NCBI RefSeq assembly: GCF_900104535.1
Contig: NZ_LT629710.1
Span: 4,313,501 to 4,377,500, forward strand
DNA from: Nakamurella panacisegetis
Lineage (GTDB): Bacteria > Actinomycetota > Actinomycetes > Mycobacteriales > Nakamurellaceae
Direction of reading: 5' to 3'
Length of the DNA stretch: 64,000 nucleotides
Below, one piece after another: positions 1 to 8,035 of the stretch. Under the pieces are notes generated by a model. It made no database searches, was not told where the DNA came from, and saw only the letters and a list, made by a program, of their open reading frames with translations. Numbering within the stretch: the stretch's first letter is position 1; the number at the start of each line of letters is the position of its first letter. Position numbers and translations under genes: made by a program.

Positions 1-36
1 GAGACCGAAGCCGTGCTGGCCAAGGGTTACCGGTGA
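1..36 (+). CDS. C-terminal end of an upstream gene (partial)
   Basis: An open frame enters from the left edge and ends with residues ETEAVLAKGYR and a TGA at 34-36. That stop overlaps the GTG start of the next gene (GTGA), so the two are almost certainly cotranscribed. In hydroxyproline operons a DapA-family pyrroline-4-hydroxy-2-carboxylate deaminase often sits here, but eleven residues cannot show that; the identity is inference only. Confidence 0.5.
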   Translation, partial: ETEAVLAKGYR

Positions 37-1517
37 CCGTCACCGGGTCGGCCCCGTCCGACACCGCCGGGTCGACGTCGGCGCCGGATGTCGACCGCGC
101 GATCGCGGCCGCCGCAGCCAGTGCCTGGGCCAGGACGTCCGCCTCGGACCGCATCCACGCGCTGAACGCGGTGGCCGATGCGTTGACCGCCAACACGGAC
201 GAACTGGTCGAGATCGCCGTCACCGAAACGCACCTCGGAGACGCCCGGTTGCGCGGGGAGATCCAGCGCACCGCGTTCCAGCTCCGGTTGTTCGGGGCGG
301 TCCTGGCCGAAGGTTCCTATCTGGACGCGCGGATCGATCACGCCGATCCGGGCTGGCCGATGGGCGCGCCGCGACCGGATCTGCGGCGGATGCTGCAGCC
401 GCTGGGTCCGGTGCTGGTGTTCGCGGCCAGCAACTTCCCGTTCGCGTTCAGTGTCGCCGGCGGCGACACCGCTTCAGCTCTGGCCGCCGGATGCCCGGTC
501 ATCGTCAAGGCCCACCCAGGACATCCCGCCCTGTCGGTCCGCACCGCAGAAGTCGTCGTCGGTGCACTGGCCGACGTCGGCGCCCCGGTCGACGCGTTCG
601 CCCTGATCATCGGAGACGAGGCCGGTCGCCAGGCCCTGACCGATCCACGGGTGAAGGCCGCGGCCTTCACCGGGTCGATCCGGGGCGGCCGAACGCTGTT
701 CGATCTGGCCAACGGTCGCCGCGAGCCGATCCCGTTCTACGGCGAACTGGGCAGCGTGAACCCGGTCTTCGTCACGCAGTCGGCGGCCGCGATCCGGCCG
801 GCGGACATCGCCGCCGGTCTGGTCACCTCGTTCACCTTGGGCGCCGGGCAGTTCTGCACCAAGCCAGGCGTTGTGTTCCTGCCCGGGCACGGCGCCCTGC
901 TCGACGCCCTCGGGCACGCCGACCTGCCGCCGGCGGCGACCCTGCTCAACCCGCGCATCGAGAGTCACTACCGCGAGGTGCTCGAGCAACTGTCCACCCA
1001 CGAGCAGGTCGAGATACTCACATCGGGAGCGGTCGACACCGCACCGGCGCCGACGGTGCTGCGGACCACCGTCGACGCCCTGCTGAGCGATCCCGAGACC
1101 CTGCTGACCGAGTGCTTCGGCCCGACCGTGCTGTTGGTCACCTACCGCACGGATGCCGACATGCTCGCGGCGGCCGAGATTCTCGACGGCCAACTCACCG
1201 CCACGGTGCACGGCGAGCCCGACGACGCCGTGGTGCCGGACCTAATGGCCGTACTGACCACCAAGGCCGGACGGCTGCTGTGGAACCAGTGGCCCACCGG
1301 GGTCAGCGTCACCCACGCCCAGCAGCACGGCGGCCCGTACCCGGCCACCACCGCCCCCACCACCACCTCAGTGGGCACCGCGGCCATCAACCGGTTCCTG
1401 CGACCGGTGGCCTACCAAGGGTTTCCGGTCGAGCTACTGCCCACGGCCCTGGACGACGCGAACACCCTGGGCATCCCGCGCCGGATCGATGGCCAACTCC
1501 GGCTCGGGGACAGTTGA
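33..1517 (+). CDS. aldehyde dehydrogenase, alpha-ketoglutaric semialdehyde dehydrogenase type
   Basis: This 494-residue cytoplasmic NAD(P)-dependent aldehyde dehydrogenase probably oxidises alpha-ketoglutarate semialdehyde to 2-oxoglutarate, the last step of hydroxyproline breakdown. The family catalytic residues are visible: Asn134 in AASNFPF, Glu238 in GELGSVNP and the nucleophile Cys275 in GAGQFCTKPG. The cofactor-binding stretch FTGSIRGG lies near residue 215. The GTG start at 33 overlaps the previous stop, and the TGA overlaps the ATG of the GntR gene. The substrate is inferred from subgroup resemblance and from the epimerase and dehydrogenase genes downstream; another semialdehyde is possible. 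Confidence 0.85.
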   Translation: MTVTGSAPSDTAGSTSAPDVDRAIAAAAASAWARTSASDRIHALNAVADALTANTDELVEIAVTETHLGDARLRGEIQRTAFQLRLFGAVLAEGSYLDARIDHADPGWPMGAPRPDLRRMLQPLGPVLVFAASNFPFAFSVAGGDTASALAAGCPVIVKAHPGHPALSVRTAEVVVGALADVGAPVDAFALIIGDEAGRQALTDPRVKAAAFTGSIRGGRTLFDLANGRREPIPFYGELGSVNPVFVTQSAAAIRPADIAAGLVTSFTLGAGQFCTKPGVVFLPGHGALLDALGHADLPPAATLLNPRIESHYREVLEQLSTHEQVEILTSGAVDTAPAPTVLRTTVDALLSDPETLLTECFGPTVLLVTYRTDADMLAAAEILDGQLTATVHGEPDDAVVPDLMAVLTTKAGRLLWNQWPTGVSVTHAQQHGGPYPATTAPTTTSVGTAAINRFLRPVAYQGFPVELLPTALDDANTLGIPRRIDGQLRLGDS

Positions 1518-2206
1518 TGCACGACCTCGGCGGCCGCATCGAGCAGTCCAGTCTCAAGGACAAGGTGCTCGCCATCCTGCGGAAGAACCTCATCACCGGC
1601 GACCTGGTCGAGGGCGAGCTGTACTCGGCCGCCGCGATCGCGAGCGAGCTGGGCGTGTCCACCAGCCCGGTGCGTGAGGCATTGCTGACCCTGGTCGACC
1701 AGGGTGTGATGGAAGCGGTCCGCAACCGTGGGTACCGGGTGCTGCCGCTGGGCGAGAGCGACCGTCAGGAGATCTATCAGATGCGGTCGCTCCTGGAGAT
1801 CCCCAGCATGGTGTCCCTGGCCGGGCATCCGGCCGTGCTGGCCCGGGAAGCTGAGTTCCGGGCCAAGGCCGACGACATCGTCGAGGCCGTGGCGGCCGGG
1901 GACATGGTCGCCTACCTGGAGGCGGACCTGGCCTTTCACCTCGACCTGCTGCGCATCCTGGGCAACGAGCGCCTGACGGCCACCGTGAAGTCGTTGCGCG
2001 ATCAGACCCGGCAACTGAAATTGGCGGCCCAGCTGGGCAGCGCCGAACTCACCCGTACGGCCCGGTCGCACCTGCTCCTGCTCGACGCAATGGTGGCCGG
2101 CGACGCGGAAGGACTGCAGCACTTGATGGTCGATCACCTGGAGCACATTCGTACGGACTGGGGATCGGCCACGACCGACGCCCCGTCAACACAGGCCGCG
2201 TCCTGA
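1517..2206 (+). CDS. GntR-family (FadR/FCD subgroup) transcriptional regulator
   Basis: A 229-residue regulator with an N-terminal winged helix at about residues 10-77 (ELGVSTSPVREALLTL is the recognition region). An all-helical FCD ligand domain follows, with the ADLAFHLDLL segment typical of its metal/ligand site. The ATG overlaps the TGA of the dehydrogenase gene, so it is the second cistron of the catabolic operon and probably its local repressor. The effector is likely a pathway intermediate. The palindrome TGATTGTCCAATCA at 13037-13050 is one candidate site in this window; the operon's own promoter lies left of the window. Confidence 0.85.
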   Translation: MHDLGGRIEQSSLKDKVLAILRKNLITGDLVEGELYSAAAIASELGVSTSPVREALLTLVDQGVMEAVRNRGYRVLPLGESDRQEIYQMRSLLEIPSMVSLAGHPAVLAREAEFRAKADDIVEAVAAGDMVAYLEADLAFHLDLLRILGNERLTATVKSLRDQTRQLKLAAQLGSAELTRTARSHLLLLDAMVAGDAEGLQHLMVDHLEHIRTDWGSATTDAPSTQAAS

Positions 2207-2208
2207 CC

Positions 2209-3153
2209 ATGACCGCTCTGCCCTACCTGGACTCACCCACCCTGCACTCGCTGCTGTCCTGGCCGGTGGCCGTGCAGGCCCTGGCCGATGCCCTGCGCGC
2301 CGGTCTCGATCCGGCGAAGTCGATGGCACGCAGCGTACTTCGGGCCGGTGCCGGTGAGCTTCTCCTGATGCCGGCCGAGTCACCCGAGGCGGTCGGCGTC
2401 AAGATCCTGGGCATCGCGCCGGAGAATCCGACTGCCGGCCTCCCCCGCATCCAGGGCCTGTACCTGCTGCTGGACGCGGCGACGCTGACCCCGAAGATGC
2501 TGATCGACGGAGCGGCCCTCACGTCCCTGCGGACCCCGGCCGTGTCGGCGCTGGCGATCTCGCGACTGGCCGCGCCGGATGCCGCGGTGCTCACCGTGTT
2601 CGGGACGGGACCCCAGGCGGCAGCTCACGTCCACGCCATCGGCAGCATCAGGGCCCTGTCCGCGGTCCGGATCATCGGCCGCGACCCGGACCGCACCCTT
2701 GGCCTGGTCGACGCGCTGCGGGCGGCCGGGGTTCCGGCCGGGATCGGTACCGCACACTCGTTGCGGGACAGCGACATCGTGCTGTGTGCCACCACCGCGT
2801 CGACTCCGCTGTTCCATGGTGACCAGCTACCGGCACGGGCCTGCGTGGTGGCCATCGGATCGCACCAGAGCACCCTGCGTGAACTCGACGACGACGTCTT
2901 CCGCCGGGCCTCCACCGTGGTGGTCGAGGACAAAGCGACGGCACTCCGCGAGGCCGGTGACGTGATCATGGCCGTGGCCGCCGGTGCCTTGGCGGCGCAG
3001 GATCTGCTCGGCCTGGCCGAGATTCTCGACGAATCGGGGGTACCGGGGATCTCGGTCTTCAAGAGCGTCGGCATGGGCTGGCAGGATCTGGCCGTCGCCC
3101 AGGCGGCGCAGACCGCCTGGGCTGCCGCGTCCACCCCGGGTGGTGCCCATTGA
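2209..3153 (+). CDS. ornithine cyclodeaminase/mu-crystallin family reductase
   Basis: A 314-residue NAD(P)H-dependent enzyme of the OCD/mu-crystallin family. The Rossmann loop FGTGPQAAAH is at about 131-140, and family residues Lys65 (GVKILG) and Arg108 (LTSLRTP) are present. Members in proline/hydroxyproline operons act as delta1-pyrroline-2-carboxylate reductases, which fits the racemase and amine dehydrogenase next door. Ornithine cyclodeaminase or alanine dehydrogenase activity cannot be excluded. It starts two bases after the GntR stop and its TGA overlaps the TTG start of the next gene. Confidence 0.8.
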   Translation: MTALPYLDSPTLHSLLSWPVAVQALADALRAGLDPAKSMARSVLRAGAGELLLMPAESPEAVGVKILGIAPENPTAGLPRIQGLYLLLDAATLTPKMLIDGAALTSLRTPAVSALAISRLAAPDAAVLTVFGTGPQAAAHVHAIGSIRALSAVRIIGRDPDRTLGLVDALRAAGVPAGIGTAHSLRDSDIVLCATTASTPLFHGDQLPARACVVAIGSHQSTLRELDDDVFRRASTVVVEDKATALREAGDVIMAVAAGALAAQDLLGLAEILDESGVPGISVFKSVGMGWQDLAVAQAAQTAWAAASTPGGAH

Positions 3154-4322
3154 CCACCGCGACCACGGATGTCGTCATCATCGGGGCCGGGATGGTCGGT
3201 GCCGCCTGCGCGTTCTTCTGCTCGGCGGCCGGACTGTCGGTCACGATGATCGAGCGCGGGCCGATCGGCGGCGGTACCACCGCCTCCTGCGAGGGCAACA
3301 TCCTGTTGTCCGACAAGGAACCCGGGCCCGAACTGGACCTGGCCCTGCTGTCGTCCCGGCTGTGGTCGGAGGTCGCGCAGGAGGTGGGCGCGGACAAGTT
3401 CGAGTACCAGCGCAAGGGAGGGGTGGTGGTCGCCCTGACCACCGACAGCGCCACCGCTCTGCGTGACCTCGCGGCGCAGCAGCGGGCGGCCGGGATCGAA
3501 TCGGTCGACCTCGACGCCGCGTCGCTGCGGGAACTGGAACCCAACGTCAGTGCAGCGGCCGTCGGCGGGGCGTTCTACCCGCAGGACAGCCAGGTCCAGC
3601 CGATGCTGGCCACCGCGCAGCTGGTCCGGTACGCCCGGGACCGAGGGGTCCGGGTGGTACCCGGGACATCGGTCACCGGTGTGACGCGAGGACGGGACGG
3701 GGCGGTCACCGGTGTGCGGACCGACTCGCCGACCCTGCCCCAGCTGTCGGCGAAGTGGGTGATCAACGCCGCCGGGACCTGGGCCGACCGGATCGCCGAG
3801 ATGGCCGGCGCCACGATCCCGGTACTCCCCCGCCGCGGCTTCATCCTGGTCACCGAGCCGCTGCCCCGAGTGGTGCGGCACAAGGTCTACACCGCCGACT
3901 ACGTGGCCAATGTGGCCAGCAGCGACGCCGGGCTGGAGACATCGGTCGTGGTGGAGGGAACGCAGAGCGGATCGGTGTTGATCGGGGCCAGCCGGGAGCG
4001 CGTCGGGTTCGACCGGACCATATCGCTTCCGGTGATCCGGCAGCTGGCCGCGCAGGCGGTGGAGGTCTTCCCCTTCCTGGCCCGGGTCAACCTGCTCCGC
4101 ACCTACCTCGGATTCCGGCCGTACTGCCCCGACCACCTACCGGTCATCGGCCCGGATCCACGGGCCCCGGGCCTGATCCAGGCGACCGGGCACGAAGGGG
4201 CGGGCATCGGCCTCTCCATGGCGACCGGCCGCCTGATCGCCCAGGTGATCACCGGGGCCGAACCCGAGATGTCGCTGGATCCGTTCCGCCCCAACAGGTT
4301 TCCGGAGGCCGTAGAGCTATGA
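3150..4322 (+). CDS. FAD-dependent D-amino-acid oxidase-like subunit (HcnC/LhpB type)
   Basis: A 390-residue DAO-fold flavoprotein. The N-terminal dinucleotide motif IIGAGMVGAACAF is at about 9-21, and the C-terminal FAD closure segment (PVIGP...GHEGAGIGLS) is near 335-365. The next two genes encode a small [2Fe-2S] protein and an FAD/BFD-type protein. Together they match the three-part HcnABC/D-hydroxyproline dehydrogenase complex, which passes electrons from the amine to the respiratory chain rather than to oxygen. The TTG start lies inside the previous stop (TTGA overlap), a sign of translational coupling. Substrate is inferred from context: cis-4-hydroxy-D-proline or D-proline. Confidence 0.82.
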   Translation: MTTATTDVVIIGAGMVGAACAFFCSAAGLSVTMIERGPIGGGTTASCEGNILLSDKEPGPELDLALLSSRLWSEVAQEVGADKFEYQRKGGVVVALTTDSATALRDLAAQQRAAGIESVDLDAASLRELEPNVSAAAVGGAFYPQDSQVQPMLATAQLVRYARDRGVRVVPGTSVTGVTRGRDGAVTGVRTDSPTLPQLSAKWVINAAGTWADRIAEMAGATIPVLPRRGFILVTEPLPRVVRHKVYTADYVANVASSDAGLETSVVVEGTQSGSVLIGASRERVGFDRTISLPVIRQLAAQAVEVFPFLARVNLLRTYLGFRPYCPDHLPVIGPDPRAPGLIQATGHEGAGIGLSMATGRLIAQVITGAEPEMSLDPFRPNRFPEAVEL

Positions 4323-4600
4323 CCCCGCCGCCGTTCGACTTTTCCTTCGACGGCCGCCCGATTCCGGCCACGCCCGGACAGTCCGTCGGCGCGGCCCTGG
4401 TCGCCGCCGGGTACCGGTCCTGGCGCACCACCAGGATCGGCGGCGCCCCCCGCGGCATCTTCTGCGGCATCGGGATCTGTTTCGATTGCCTGGTGACGGT
4501 CAACGACGTGCCCAACAGACGGGCCTGTCTGGTCGAGGTCCAGCCCGACGACCGCATCAGCAGCCAGTCCGGAGCCGGTCATGCCGACCTCACCTGCTGA
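4319..4600 (+). CDS. small (2Fe-2S)-binding subunit (HcnA/LhpF type)
   Basis: A 93-residue ferredoxin-fold protein with cluster ligands Cys49, Cys54, Cys57 and Cys70 (FCGIGICFDC...RRAC), the arrangement of the small subunit of multi-subunit amine/D-hydroxyproline dehydrogenases. Its ATG overlaps the upstream TGA, and its 3' end overlaps the next gene by about 20 nt, so all three subunits are coupled. It should carry electrons between the two flavoproteins. Confidence 0.85.
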   Translation: MTPPPFDFSFDGRPIPATPGQSVGAALVAAGYRSWRTTRIGGAPRGIFCGIGICFDCLVTVNDVPNRRACLVEVQPDDRISSQSGAGHADLTC

Positions 4601-6071
4601 CGCCGAGGCGTCCGGTCCGTTCGACGTCGCGGTGCTGGGCGGCGGCCCGGCCGGAATGGCTGCGGCCGGGGCCGCCGCTCGGGCCGGGGCCCGGGTGGCC
4701 CTGATCGATGCCGCCGCCCGCACCGGCGGCCAGTACTGGCGGCACCGCGCCGACGACGACGGCTCCCACCACACCGGATGGCCGACGTACCAACGGCTGT
4801 CGCGACAACTGCACGAGTACCAGGCACTGGTCCGGCACCTGCCGGGCCAACAGGTCTGGCAGGTGGAGACGTTGCCGGACGGCACGTTCCGGGTCAACAC
4901 CAGGGCCGACTCCGGGCTGCGCACCCTGCTGGCCCGCCGGGTCGTGGTGGCCACCGGTGCCTACGACCGTCAGCTGCCCTTCCCCGGGTGGACCCTTCCC
5001 GGCGTGTTCACCGCCGGTGCGGCCCAGGCACTCGTGAAGGGTCACGGGGTGCGGCCCGGCTCCCGGATCGCGGTCGCGGGCACCGGTCCGTTCCTGCTGG
5101 CCGTCGCCGCGGGGCTGGCCGAGGCCGGTGCCCGGGTGGTCGGTGTCTTCGAGGCGGGCGGGGCGCCGACCGCCTTCGCCCGGCACCCGTTGGCCGTTCT
5201 GGGGAATCCGGCCAAGCTGGCCGAGGGCGCGCACTACGCCAGGATCCTGGCCCGCCACCGGATCCCGTACCGGCTGCACACGGCTGTGGTGGCGGCGCAC
5301 GGCGACGGCGACGTCACCGGGGTGCGGGTCGCGCGGCTGGACCGCGCATGGGAGGTCGTCGCGGGCACCGAACGAACCCTTGAGGTCGACACCCTCGCCG
5401 TCGGTTACGGTTTCACGCCGCAGCTGGAACTCGCGGTGCAGCTGGGCTGCCGGACCAGGGTGGACCAGGACGGCAGCCTGGTGGCCGACGTCGACGACCG
5501 GCAACGCAGCAGCCGTCCCGGCGTGTTCCTGGCCGGAGAGGCCACCGGCATCGGCGGCGCGGCCCTGGCCGTCGTCGAGGGCAAGATCGCCGGACGGGAA
5601 GCCGCCGCAGACCTGGGTTTCGCCGCTGCGACCGACCTGACTCGCTTGCGCCGCCGGCGGACCGCCCAACGCCGGTTCGCCGCCGCGCTGGCCCTGGCCT
5701 ATCCGGTACGGCCGGGCTGGATGAGCTGGTCCGACCGGAACACCATCGTGTGCCGCTGCGAAGAGGTCACCCGAGGCACCATCGACGACGCCGTGACCCA
5801 CCTCGGCGCCGGCGACTCCAGGGCGGTCAAGCTCTACGCGCGGCCGGGCATGGGCCTGTGCCAGGGCCGCGTCTGCGGCTACGCCACCAGTTGCCTGGTC
5901 GCCCACGCGGCCGGCGGTACCCCCAGTACCTCCGATCTGCAGGGCGTGGCCGGGCGGCCCATCGCCGCCCCGATCACCCTCGGAGAGCTTGCGGCGCAAC
6001 ACCATCGTCGGTCCGATCCCGCACCCGAATCCGCACGTGAATCCGAACCCGAGAAGAAGGACAGCCACTGA
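4581..6071 (+). CDS. FAD/NAD(P)-binding oxidoreductase with BFD-like [2Fe-2S] domain (HcnB/LhpE type)
   Basis: A 496-residue flavoprotein. A first Rossmann motif (GGGPAGMAAAG) is near residue 16 and a second (AGTGPFLLAVA) near 166. The C-terminal BFD-like cluster domain has cysteines at about 390, 392, 427 and 431 (VCRCEEVT...GLCQGRVCG). This is the large partner subunit of the D-hydroxyproline/opine/HCN-synthase-type dehydrogenase family. It overlaps the small subunit gene and ends in an ATGA-type junction with the epimerase gene. The tail after residue about 475 is charged and unlike the rest. Confidence 0.85.
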   Translation: MPTSPADAEASGPFDVAVLGGGPAGMAAAGAAARAGARVALIDAAARTGGQYWRHRADDDGSHHTGWPTYQRLSRQLHEYQALVRHLPGQQVWQVETLPDGTFRVNTRADSGLRTLLARRVVVATGAYDRQLPFPGWTLPGVFTAGAAQALVKGHGVRPGSRIAVAGTGPFLLAVAAGLAEAGARVVGVFEAGGAPTAFARHPLAVLGNPAKLAEGAHYARILARHRIPYRLHTAVVAAHGDGDVTGVRVARLDRAWEVVAGTERTLEVDTLAVGYGFTPQLELAVQLGCRTRVDQDGSLVADVDDRQRSSRPGVFLAGEATGIGGAALAVVEGKIAGREAAADLGFAAATDLTRLRRRRTAQRRFAAALALAYPVRPGWMSWSDRNTIVCRCEEVTRGTIDDAVTHLGAGDSRAVKLYARPGMGLCQGRVCGYATSCLVAHAAGGTPSTSDLQGVAGRPIAAPITLGELAAQHHRRSDPAPESARESEPEKKDSH

Positions 6072-7072
6072 TGCGCACCAGCCGAGTGTTCCACTCCGTG
6101 GACTCGCACACCGAAGGCATGCCGACCCGGGTCATCACCGGTGGAGTCGGCACCATCCCCGGGGCCACGATGTTCGAGCGGCGGGCGTACTTCCTGGAGC
6201 ATCTGGATCATCTGCGCGAACTGCTGATGAACGAACCTCGTGGCCACGCCGCCATGAGCGGCGCCATCCTGCAGCCTCCGACCCGCCCGGACGCCGACTT
6301 CGGCGTGCTCTACATCGAGGTGTCCGGGTGCCTGCCGATGTGCGGACACGGCACCATCGGGGTGGCGACCGTGCTGGTCGAGACGGGCATGGTGCCGGTC
6401 GTCGAGCCGGTCACGACCATCCGGTTGGACACTCCGGCCGGTCTGGTGATCGCCGAGGTCCAGGTACGTGACGGCGCCGCCGAATCGGTGACCCTGACGA
6501 ATGTTCCGTCGTTCGTACTGGGCCTTGATCGCACGGTGGAGGTCGCTCCGTTCGGAAAGGTGCGGTACGACATGGCCTTCGGCGGCAACTTCTACGCCAT
6601 CGTCGATCTGGCCGACCTGGGGATCGAGTTCGACCGGGGGAACAAGGACGAGATGCTCGCGGCCGGGCTGTCGATCATGGCCGCGATCGACGAGCAGGAC
6701 CGGCCGGTGCACCCGGGCAATCCCGAGATCGGCGGCTGCCATCACGTCTACCTGGCCGCGCCCGGCTCGGACGCCAAACACTCGCGGCACGCCATGGCCA
6801 TCTACCCGGGGTGGTTCGACCGCTCCCCGTGCGGCACCGGGACCAGCGCCCGGATGGCCCAGCTGCACGCCCGCGGGCAGCTGGAGCTGCACACCGACTT
6901 CGACAACGAATCGTTCATCGGTACGCACTTCATCGGTCGACTGGTCGAGCAGGGCGAACTGAACGGCATCCCGACCGTCACCCCGACGATCACCGGCCGG
7001 GCCTGGGTGACCGGCACCGCACAGTACATGTTGGACCCGCGGGACCCGTTCCCGCGCGGATTCGTGCTGTAG
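6071..7072 (+). CDS. proline racemase family protein, probable 4-hydroxyproline 2-epimerase
   Basis: A 333-residue cofactor-independent racemase-family enzyme. Both catalytic cysteines are present, Cys91 in MCGHGTIG and Cys254 in SPCGTGTSA. This argues for racemase/epimerase activity and against the trans-3-hydroxyproline dehydratase variant, where the first cysteine is Ser/Thr. It would convert trans-4-hydroxy-L-proline to the cis-D form used by the three-subunit dehydrogenase encoded just upstream. Its ATG overlaps the preceding stop. Proline itself could be a substrate; the operon favours hydroxyproline. Confidence 0.85.
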   Translation: MRTSRVFHSVDSHTEGMPTRVITGGVGTIPGATMFERRAYFLEHLDHLRELLMNEPRGHAAMSGAILQPPTRPDADFGVLYIEVSGCLPMCGHGTIGVATVLVETGMVPVVEPVTTIRLDTPAGLVIAEVQVRDGAAESVTLTNVPSFVLGLDRTVEVAPFGKVRYDMAFGGNFYAIVDLADLGIEFDRGNKDEMLAAGLSIMAAIDEQDRPVHPGNPEIGGCHHVYLAAPGSDAKHSRHAMAIYPGWFDRSPCGTGTSARMAQLHARGQLELHTDFDNESFIGTHFIGRLVEQGELNGIPTVTPTITGRAWVTGTAQYMLDPRDPFPRGFVL

Positions 7073-7079
7073 TCAACGC

Positions 7080-7967
7080 ATGACCACCACCCCCGCCCTG
7101 TCCGCTATCGTGCTGCCGGACCGGCATCCACCGGCCGAGTTCCTGGCCGACGTGCGCGACGCCGAACGCGCCGGCGTGCGCACCGTCTGGACCTACGACC
7201 ATCTGACCTGGCCGCTGCTGCGCGACAACCCTTGGTACGGAAGTGTTCCGCTCCTGGCCGCGGCGGCCGTGACGACCCAGACGGTCCGGTTGGGCATCCA
7301 GGTGGCGACGCCCAACTTCCGGCACCCGGTTCCGTTCGCCAAGGAACTGATGACCCTTGACCAGCTGACCGGCGGTCGCCTGGAGATCGGGCTGGGCGCG
7401 GGGACGGAGGGCCCGGACGCCGCCGTTCTCGGCGACCCGCCACGCAGCCGCCGGGAACGAACCGATCGGTTCGTCGAGTGGATCGGCCTGCTGGACCGGC
7501 TGCTGCGTGACCCGGTGACGACCGTCCGCGGCGAGCGGTTCTCCGCCGTCGACGCGCTCCAGCTTCCCGGATGCGTGCAACAACCACGGGTGCCGTTCAC
7601 GGTGGCCGCGGCCGGACCCCGCGCGTTCGCGTTGGTCGCCGAGCACGGCGCGGCCTGGGTGACCTACGGCCCGTACGGCGGCCAGGTGGAGGAGCCGGAC
7701 TGGTTCCAGGCCCTGGCGGATCAGAGTCGGCGTCTGACCGAGGCGTTGGCCGCGGCCGGCCGATCCGCCGGCTCGGTCCGGCGGATCGCGCAGTTCGGCG
7801 TCGACCAGGCCTGGCCGTTCGCCAGCGGGGATCGTTACGCCGAGTGCGTGGACCACCTCGGCCGGCTCGGATTCGACGAGGTGTCGGTGCACTGGCCGCG
7901 CCCCGACGGTCTCGGCGTGCCGCGGAGCGCACTCCCGGCCGTCCTCGCCACCCATGGCCTGAGCTGA
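7080..7967 (+). CDS. LLM-class flavin-dependent oxidoreductase
   Basis: A 295-residue luciferase-like (TIM-barrel) protein with TYDHLTWPLL, the conserved core TPNFRHPVPFAKELMTLDQL and GGRLEIGLGAG, as in FMN- or F420-dependent monooxygenases and reductases. It starts 7 nt after the epimerase stop and is the last gene of the plus-strand operon, before a 12-bp inverted repeat. Its substrate is unknown. F420 use is plausible for an actinobacterium but not shown by the sequence. Confidence 0.75.
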   Translation: MTTTPALSAIVLPDRHPPAEFLADVRDAERAGVRTVWTYDHLTWPLLRDNPWYGSVPLLAAAAVTTQTVRLGIQVATPNFRHPVPFAKELMTLDQLTGGRLEIGLGAGTEGPDAAVLGDPPRSRRERTDRFVEWIGLLDRLLRDPVTTVRGERFSAVDALQLPGCVQQPRVPFTVAAAGPRAFALVAEHGAAWVTYGPYGGQVEEPDWFQALADQSRRLTEALAAAGRSAGSVRRIAQFGVDQAWPFASGDRYAECVDHLGRLGFDEVSVHWPRPDGLGVPRSALPAVLATHGLS

Positions 7968-8012
7968 CCGGCGTTCCGGGGTCGCCGGGCACCAAACTCG
8001 GGTCAGCTCAGG
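7958..8012. terminator. 12-bp inverted repeat between convergent genes
   Basis: Perfect arms CCTGAGCTGACC (7958-7969) and GGTCAGCTCAGG (8001-8012) flank a 31-nt loop between the convergent oxidoreductase and amidohydrolase genes. There is no T-tract, so function as a terminator is only a suggestion; the long loop weakens it. Confidence 0.4.
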
Positions 8013-8035
8013 CCGTTGAGTCCGCGAGCCCGGGG

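Noticed and set aside
474-2146. Long open frames opposite to the first two genes
   Set aside because: They are antisense shadows of GC-rich genes: no ribosome sites, Arg/Gly/Pro-rich composition and no recognisable domain.
2625-4136. A 503-codon minus-strand frame across the reductase and DAO genes
   Set aside because: It lies wholly opposite two well-supported genes and has shadow composition with no motifs.
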